Assembly: GCF_002214545.1 (NCBI RefSeq)
Contig: NZ_CP015105.1
Coordinates: 1,054,001-1,118,000 of the forward strand
Direction: 5' to 3'
Length of the DNA: 64,000 nucleotides
DNA from: Thermococcus thioreducens
GTDB lineage: Archaea; Methanobacteriota_B; Thermococci; Thermococcales; Thermococcaceae
Shown: one piece after another, positions 60,170 through 64,000 of the stretch
Numbering within the stretch: position 1 is the stretch's first letter
Layout of the letters: each line of letters opens with the position of its first letter
Made by a program: the position numbers and the translations under genes
The notes under the pieces: generated by a model
Database searches by the model: none
What the model was told of the DNA's origin: nothing
The model's input: the letters and a program-made list of their open reading frames with translations, nothing else

Positions 60170-61617
60170 AGCCCCAGCTCCCCTAAAATCCTCTCCACGT
60201 CGAGGTTCCTCTCAACAATCCCCGCGAACCTCTCAATTTCCTCCTCTATGCTCCACCGCCCAATTGAAACCGGCTCAAGGCCCTTCTCTGCCCTCAGGAA
60301 GTTGAGGAAGCGCTCGGTGAAGACGAAGTTGTGAAAGATGCCGTGGAGGTATGTCCCGAAGGCCCTCTTCCCGATGGCCCCCTCAGGCTCAAAGGTTTTC
60401 GCCCCGTTGATAGCAGTTATGACCGAGAAAGGCCTCTCAGAGGTGCTCCTGCCGAAGCGTATCTCGTAGCCCTCAACCGCCGTTCCCTTTGCCGGCCCCC
60501 ACAGAACTTTAGCGGTTAAGTGGTTCGTCCTCTTGGTCTTTTCGAAGACGGTCTTAGCAGGCAGAAGGCCGATGCCATTCACAGTTCCTCGCTTCGACTC
60601 AACAGTATCTATTATCTTCTCACCCAGCATCTGGAAGCCGCCGCAGATTCCGACGACGAAAGAACCCTCGCGGTGGGCCTCTATTATGGCATCTTCAAAG
60701 CCGTTCTTCCTTAGCCAGAGCAAATCCTCGACTGTGTTCTTGCTCCCGGGGACTATGATAACGTCGCCTCCGATTTCCTCCGCTTTGGTGACGTAATCAA
60801 CGCCGTTGGCCCAGTGGAGGGGCTCAAAGTCGGTGAAGTTGCTTATGTGGGGCAGCTTGATTACCTGTATGTGGAGCTCGCCTCTGACTTTTGGAAACTC
60901 TGCTAAGGAGTCCTCCTCCGGTAAGCGGTGCTCGACGTACGGGATAACGCCCAAGGTGGGCTTCCCGTAGCGCTTTTCAAGGTACTCGAAGCCGGGCTTT
61001 AGGAGCGATGCATCCCCCCGGAACCTGTTGAAGACGAAGCCGATTATCGCTTCCCTCTCCCGTTCACTCAAAAGCTCCATCGTGCCCACTATCGAGGCAA
61101 AGCTCCCGCCCCGGTCTATGTCGGTAACGAGGATTCCCTTTGCCTTTGCGTAGAGCATCACCCTCGTGTTCGCTATGTCGTAGTCCTTGAGGTTGATTTC
61201 GACAGGACTGCCGGCGCCTTCGATTATGACGAGGTCGTGCTTCTCCTTCAGCTCATTGAGAACGGTCATCGCCTTCCTGAAGAGCTCCTCCTTCTTGGAC
61301 AGCATGTAGTCTCTGGCCGAAACGCTTCCCACTGGCTTCCCCATGAAGACGACCTGGCTTCTCATGTTGCCCTCAGGCTTGAGCAGAATCGGGTTGAACT
61401 TAACGCTGGGCTTTTTCCGGCAGGCTATTGCCTGCAAATACTGCGCCCTGCTTATCTCGCCCCCTTCGATGCTCGGCGCTGAGTTCAGGCTCATGTTCTG
61501 GCTCTTGAATGGAACGACGTCGTAGCCGAGGTTTGAGAGGATTCTGCACAAAGCCGTGACGAGGAGCGACTTGCCAGCTCCGGACAAGGTTCCTAAGACC
61601 ATCAAGGCATCTCCCAT
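60166..61617 (-). CDS. cbiP: CbiP/CobQ, cobyric acid synthase
   Basis: This 483-residue glutamine-dependent enzyme amidates the corrin side chains b, d, e and g. The N-terminal P-loop-like ATPase begins '[21 protein letters not shown]' (cite [17 protein letters not shown]). The C-terminal class I amidotransferase has the nucleophile in '[15 protein letters not shown]' and the His in '[11 protein letters not shown]'. GGTGGGAG precedes the ATG. It is divergent from cobT across a 68-base promoter region. Confidence 0.96.
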   Translation of the reverse strand: MGDALMVLGTLSGAGKSLLVTALCRILSNLGYDVVPFKSQNMSLNSAPSIEGGEISRAQYLQAIACRKKPSVKFNPILLKPEGNMRSQVVFMGKPVGSVSARDYMLSKKEELFRKAMTVLNELKEKHDLVIIEGAGSPVEINLKDYDIANTRVMLYAKAKGILVTDIDRGGSFASIVGTMELLSEREREAIIGFVFNRFRGDASLLKPGFEYLEKRYGKPTLGVIPYVEHRLPEEDSLAEFPKVRGELHIQVIKLPHISNFTDFEPLHWANGVDYVTKAEEIGGDVIIVPGSKNTVEDLLWLRKNGFEDAIIEAHREGSFVVGICGGFQMLGEKIIDTVESKRGTVNGIGLLPAKTVFEKTKRTNHLTAKVLWGPAKGTAVEGYEIRFGRSTSERPFSVITAINGAKTFEPEGAIGKRAFGTYLHGIFHNFVFTERFLNFLRAEKGLEPVSIGRWSIEEEIERFAGIVERNLDVERILGELGL

Positions 61618-61658
61618 TCTCCCACCGTTCGGAGTTGGCCGAAGGGCATATAAACCCT

Positions 61659-61674
61659 TGGATAAAAAGTCCAG
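61659..61674. promoter_or_regulatory. 16-nt element, copy 2 (cobT/cbiP promoter)
   Basis: TGGATAAAAAGTCCAG is identical to copy 1. Here it follows the cobT TATA (CATATAAACC, about 61648-61657) by two bases and lies at the expected transcription start. Its placement just after a TATAAACCC stretch is the same as at the glycosylase promoter, and it lies upstream of the divergent cbiP TATA. Confidence 0.6.
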
Positions 61675-61685
61675 CGGTGGTTGAA

Positions 61686-62693
61686 ATGGAGAGCCTCTTC
61701 CTGCTGGTTTTGGGTAACACGGAGATAAGCACAGTCCCGGGAATAAGTGTGGCCGGGGCTACACCCGAACTTACCAGACTCACCCCAGTAGCCGATGCGG
61801 AGTACCTCTTCCACGAGAAGCCCCTGACTATTGACGTAATCCCCGTAACCCCTGAAGGCCACCCGACGCCGGCTATAATCACCAAAGCGGCGAAGGAGCT
61901 TGCGAACTTCCCGGTTCTAGTTGTCAGGGGTGGAACATATCTCGCTCCCTTCATCCCCCATATCCACATCAGCAACGCCGTCGGGAGGGACTTTAGGAAA
62001 GAACCTGCACTGCCGGAGTTTGGGGAGATAATCAGGCGCGCCAAGCTCCTCGGCGAGGAGCTGAACAAGATGCCAATCAAGGAACTCGTCATCGGTGAAT
62101 CAACGCCTGGCGGAACTACAACTGCCCAGGCCGTTCTGTGGGCGCTCGGGTATGAAGCTAAGACGAGTTCGGCCTCGCCCAATAACCCTCAAAGCCTGAA
62201 GGAGAAGGTAATCAGCGAGGCCTTCAAGAGGGCCGGAATCGAGAAGGGCCAGCTCAGAGACAATCCTCTCGAAGCTCTAAGGCAGTTCGGCGACTCTATG
62301 CTGGCGACGGTGATAGGTGTCTCCCTCGGCTTCAGGAAGAACGTCGTCCTGGCTGGAGGAACGCAGATGCTGGCCGTCTCAGCGCTCCTAGGGGCCCTCG
62401 GCGAGAGCCTTGATAGGTTCATGATAGCCACAACAAAGTGGGTGGTAAACGACAAAAGCGCAACCTTCCTCGAAACGGCGAGGGAAATCGGGATAGTAAG
62501 CTACGCCGCAGACCTGGACTTCTCGAAGAGCGAGTTCAAGGGATTAAGGGACTACGAGAGGGGCTACGTCAAGGAAGGAGTTGGAGCGGGAGGGGCGACG
62601 TGGCTGGCCGTTAAAGCCGGTTTTTCGCCAGAAGAAGTCAGCAAAAAGGTCGAGGAGCTTTACGGAAGGCTCATGGAGATGAAATCCACCTGA
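61686..62693 (+). CDS. cobT: Archaeal CobT-like phosphoribosyltransferase
   Basis: It activates the lower-ligand base by transferring phosphoribose from nicotinate mononucleotide to give alpha-ribazole phosphate. This 335-residue protein has '[19 protein letters not shown]', '[21 protein letters not shown]' (cite [15 protein letters not shown]), '[20 protein letters not shown]' (cite [10 protein letters not shown]) and the end '[15 protein letters not shown]'. GGTGG precedes the ATG at 61686. It overlaps the convergent vapC by 23 bases. Confidence 0.94.
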   Translation: MESLFLLVLGNTEISTVPGISVAGATPELTRLTPVADAEYLFHEKPLTIDVIPVTPEGHPTPAIITKAAKELANFPVLVVRGGTYLAPFIPHIHISNAVGRDFRKEPALPEFGEIIRRAKLLGEELNKMPIKELVIGESTPGGTTTAQAVLWALGYEAKTSSASPNNPQSLKEKVISEAFKRAGIEKGQLRDNPLEALRQFGDSMLATVIGVSLGFRKNVVLAGGTQMLAVSALLGALGESLDRFMIATTKWVVNDKSATFLETAREIGIVSYAADLDFSKSEFKGLRDYERGYVKEGVGAGGATWLAVKAGFSPEEVSKKVEELYGRLMEMKST

Positions 62694-63132
62694 GGAGCTC
62701 TGCCCTAATTCCAGCTTTTACCGCTTTTTCGTACATCTTTTTGTCGTCGGTTATCAGCTTGGCATCGGCTCTTTCTGCACATGCTAGGAAAAGGACGTCA
62801 AAACCGCTTGCCTTTGTAGTAATTCCCAGGTCAATGGCGGTTTCAAGGAGATAAACGTCCGAGTACAGCAGGGAATGCTCGGTGATAAAACTAACCGCGA
62901 GCCTAGAAAGGGCAGGATTGTTGGAGAGGCGTGAGACAACGGAAGCCGTCTCCACAAGCATAACAACCGGCTCGTGTAGCAGTATCCTACCCATGGTCAC
63001 TTCATCGAGAATGGACTTCGCTTTTCTGTGAAGCGCGAGCCGGGAGTAGTAAACTTCGTCCCTTTTCTTCCGCTTTGGTGGAACAAAGCCCTTCACGAAG
63101 ACGCTCGTGTCAAGGACGAGGTCAGTAGTCAT
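62671..63132 (-). CDS. vapC: PIN-domain toxin VapC (subfamily with basic insert)
   Basis: This 153-residue PIN protein has '[12 protein letters not shown]' (Asp), 'MLVETASVV' (Glu), '[11 protein letters not shown]' (Asp) and '[11 protein letters not shown]' (Asp). After the first strand it has the insert '[13 protein letters not shown]', nearly the same as in the VapC at 7.5-7.9 kb, and a following HRK helix. The antitoxin gene overlaps the start by eleven bases. Confidence 0.9.
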   Translation of the reverse strand: MTTDLVLDTSVFVKGFVPPKRKKRDEVYYSRLALHRKAKSILDEVTMGRILLHEPVVMLVETASVVSRLSNNPALSRLAVSFITEHSLLYSDVYLLETAIDLGITTKASGFDVLFLACAERADAKLITDDKKMYEKAVKAGIRAELLRWISSP

Positions 63133-63328
63133 AGTCTCTCTCCCTCATCTCCCGTACCATCTCGGTTATGTCTTCCACCTCTTCTGTATACTCCGTCTGC
63201 TCTTCTGCAAGTTGAATTAGCTCCTCAAGAGTAACCTTGCTCTTACGAAGTCCCTTTAACCGTATTTTCAACAGGAGATTCTGTGCATCGAGGAAGAGCC
63301 TTTCGACTTGGGCCTCCACGTCCTCCAT
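63122..63328 (-). CDS. vapB: Small helical antitoxin (VapB-like)
   Basis: This 68-residue protein is helical and strongly charged ('VERLFLDAQNLLLKIRLKGL' then an acidic E/T/D-rich tail ending RERDYDY). It matches no named class by eye. The role is assigned from the overlap with the PIN toxin gene and from its size and charge. Confidence 0.7.
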   Translation of the reverse strand: MEDVEAQVERLFLDAQNLLLKIRLKGLRKSKVTLEELIQLAEEQTEYTEEVEDITEMVREMRERDYDY

Positions 63329-63357
63329 TCTCTCACCAACTTTAATAGGGGTTGAAG

Positions 63358-63951
63358 CTATTTAACACTTCTTGTCCTCTCCCACTTCCTCAGGCTCTCC
63401 GCGAGGGCTTTCCTGACGGCTTTCCCGATGTTTATTCCCAGCTCCGTCGCCGTTCCCGCCCACTCAATTTCGCCTTCAAAGGCAAAAACGCCTATCCCAT
63501 CGCTTGTCGTTCCCGTCGCGTTGTAACCGAGGCTGAGGAGAGTGTATGTCTTTGCCTCCGTTGCCGTCATTATTGCGTTGGCCATAGCACCGACGGCCAG
63601 GCCTTCCCGTATGACAAGGGCAATGTTTATCGTCCCCGGCTTCCAGGGAGGCGGCACATCGCCTGCTATCGCTGGGTTTGTGATTCCTGCGGTGACATAG
63701 GCAGTAACGCTTCCACGCCTTGAAACCGCGAGTACCTTTTTGACGTCGGCCGCCGTCATGAAGCCGACAAAGTTTTTGATTCCATGCTCCTCCTCAAATC
63801 TCGCGCAGTCCCGCCTGTAGTTTCCAGAGTAGTCCCTGGGAACCATCATGAAGAAGAAGCCGTTCGCCTTTGCCAGGCCCCCGCGGTGGGGTGCGTTGCT
63901 GAGGGCCAGCATCGGCTCGTCAAAAGGCCTGATAAAGTGCTCAAACTCCAT
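63358..63951 (-). CDS. cbiZ: CbiZ, adenosylcobinamide amidohydrolase
   Basis: This 197-residue enzyme hydrolyses the aminopropanol amide of salvaged adenosylcobinamide to adenosylcobyric acid, so that CbiB can rebuild it. Family segments are 'LALSNAPHRGGLAKANGFFFM' (cite LSNAPHRGG), 'GFMTAADVKKVLAVS', 'AYVTAGITNPAIAGD' and 'IVIATEAKTYTLL'-type 'MTATEAKTYTLL', then 'YNATGTTSDGIGVFA'. A minus-strand TATA (CGTTATATCC) about 25 bases upstream of the ATG suggests a leaderless mRNA. Its presence shows the organism salvages corrinoids. Confidence 0.94.
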   Translation of the reverse strand: MEFEHFIRPFDEPMLALSNAPHRGGLAKANGFFFMMVPRDYSGNYRRDCARFEEEHGIKNFVGFMTAADVKKVLAVSRRGSVTAYVTAGITNPAIAGDVPPPWKPGTINIALVIREGLAVGAMANAIMTATEAKTYTLLSLGYNATGTTSDGIGVFAFEGEIEWAGTATELGINIGKAVRKALAESLRKWERTRSVK

Positions 63952-64000
63952 GTATGCATATCCGCGGATGGGGATATAACGCTTGCGCCGTTAAACGCTT

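Noticed and set aside
1-64000. CRISPR array
   Set aside because: No regularly spaced repeat of about 30 bases was found. The only long repeat is the single 154-bp pair.

Overview
The window reads as a hyperthermophilic euryarchaeon of the order Thermococcales, most probably a Thermococcus. The evidence is archaeal-type translation and RNA-modification genes (pelota, L37e, L35Ae, Sm-like protein, TrmY, Trm1, Trm5, Trm10), a gluconeogenic-type archaeal GAPDH, a lipoprotein pullulan hydrolase, GGTGGT-type ribosome-binding sites, archaeal TATA boxes, and dense divergent and convergent packing. No rRNA, insertion sequence or CRISPR array was seen. There is one tRNA (Glu, TTC).

Layout. 1-8.1 kb: end of a membrane protein, two DUF4097-like beta-repeat proteins, an MFS transporter, a corrinoid adenosyltransferase, a large exported OB-fold protein, an eIF2B-like protein and a VapBC pair. 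8.1-18.2 kb: CinA-like protein, GAPDH, amino-acid permease, TrmY, a broken MNT/HepT pair, a frameshifted GlyRS, pullulan hydrolase, Sm protein and L37e. 18.2-29.3 kb: MATE exporter, VapBC, ferritin/VIT fusion, Trm1, L35Ae, prolidase, RelBE running into pelota, HEPN/MNT, PurM-like and PP-loop enzymes. 29.4-32 kb: feoA-feoB-feoC-like iron operon under two DtxR-type boxes. 32-48.5 kb: sugar nucleotidyltransferase (with a stop codon), c-di-AMP cyclase, UbiX-Lrp-CYTH operon, YchF, CorA (frameshifted), TldD/TldE, Trm5, tRNA-Glu, Trm10, an AT-rich transglutaminase-like gene and ValRS. 48.6-52.4 kb: an AT-rich locus that looks like a polymorphic toxin system. 52.5-64 kb: a cobamide salvage and assembly cluster (CobD-type decarboxylase, CbiB, DUF71, CobZ, CobS, CobY, CbiP, CobT, CbiZ) with two more VapBC pairs.

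The most unusual region is 48.7-52.4 kb. A membrane-targeted protein ends in a nuclease-like tip. Downstream lies a promoterless second tip that begins with a 154-bp perfect copy of the first gene's pre-toxin segment. Three immunity-like genes are interleaved. This is the architecture of bacterial Rhs/CDI 'orphan' toxin tips, here in a hyperthermophilic archaeon.

Regulation can be read at several promoters. TGM-like sites (TATCAC-N5-GTGATA family, bound by Tgr/TrmBL1) lie upstream of the GAPDH TATA box and downstream of the pullulan hydrolase TATA box, which matches activation of gluconeogenesis and repression of sugar polymer use. DtxR-like boxes flank the feo promoter. An identical 16-nt palindromic element lies just after the TATA boxes of cobT and of a uracil-DNA-glycosylase gene inside the cobamide cluster.

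Six genes carry a single-base lesion (MNT, HepT, glyS, a sugar nucleotidyltransferase, corA, the orphan toxin tip). Because glyS should be essential, at least some of these are probably sequencing errors rather than real pseudogenes.
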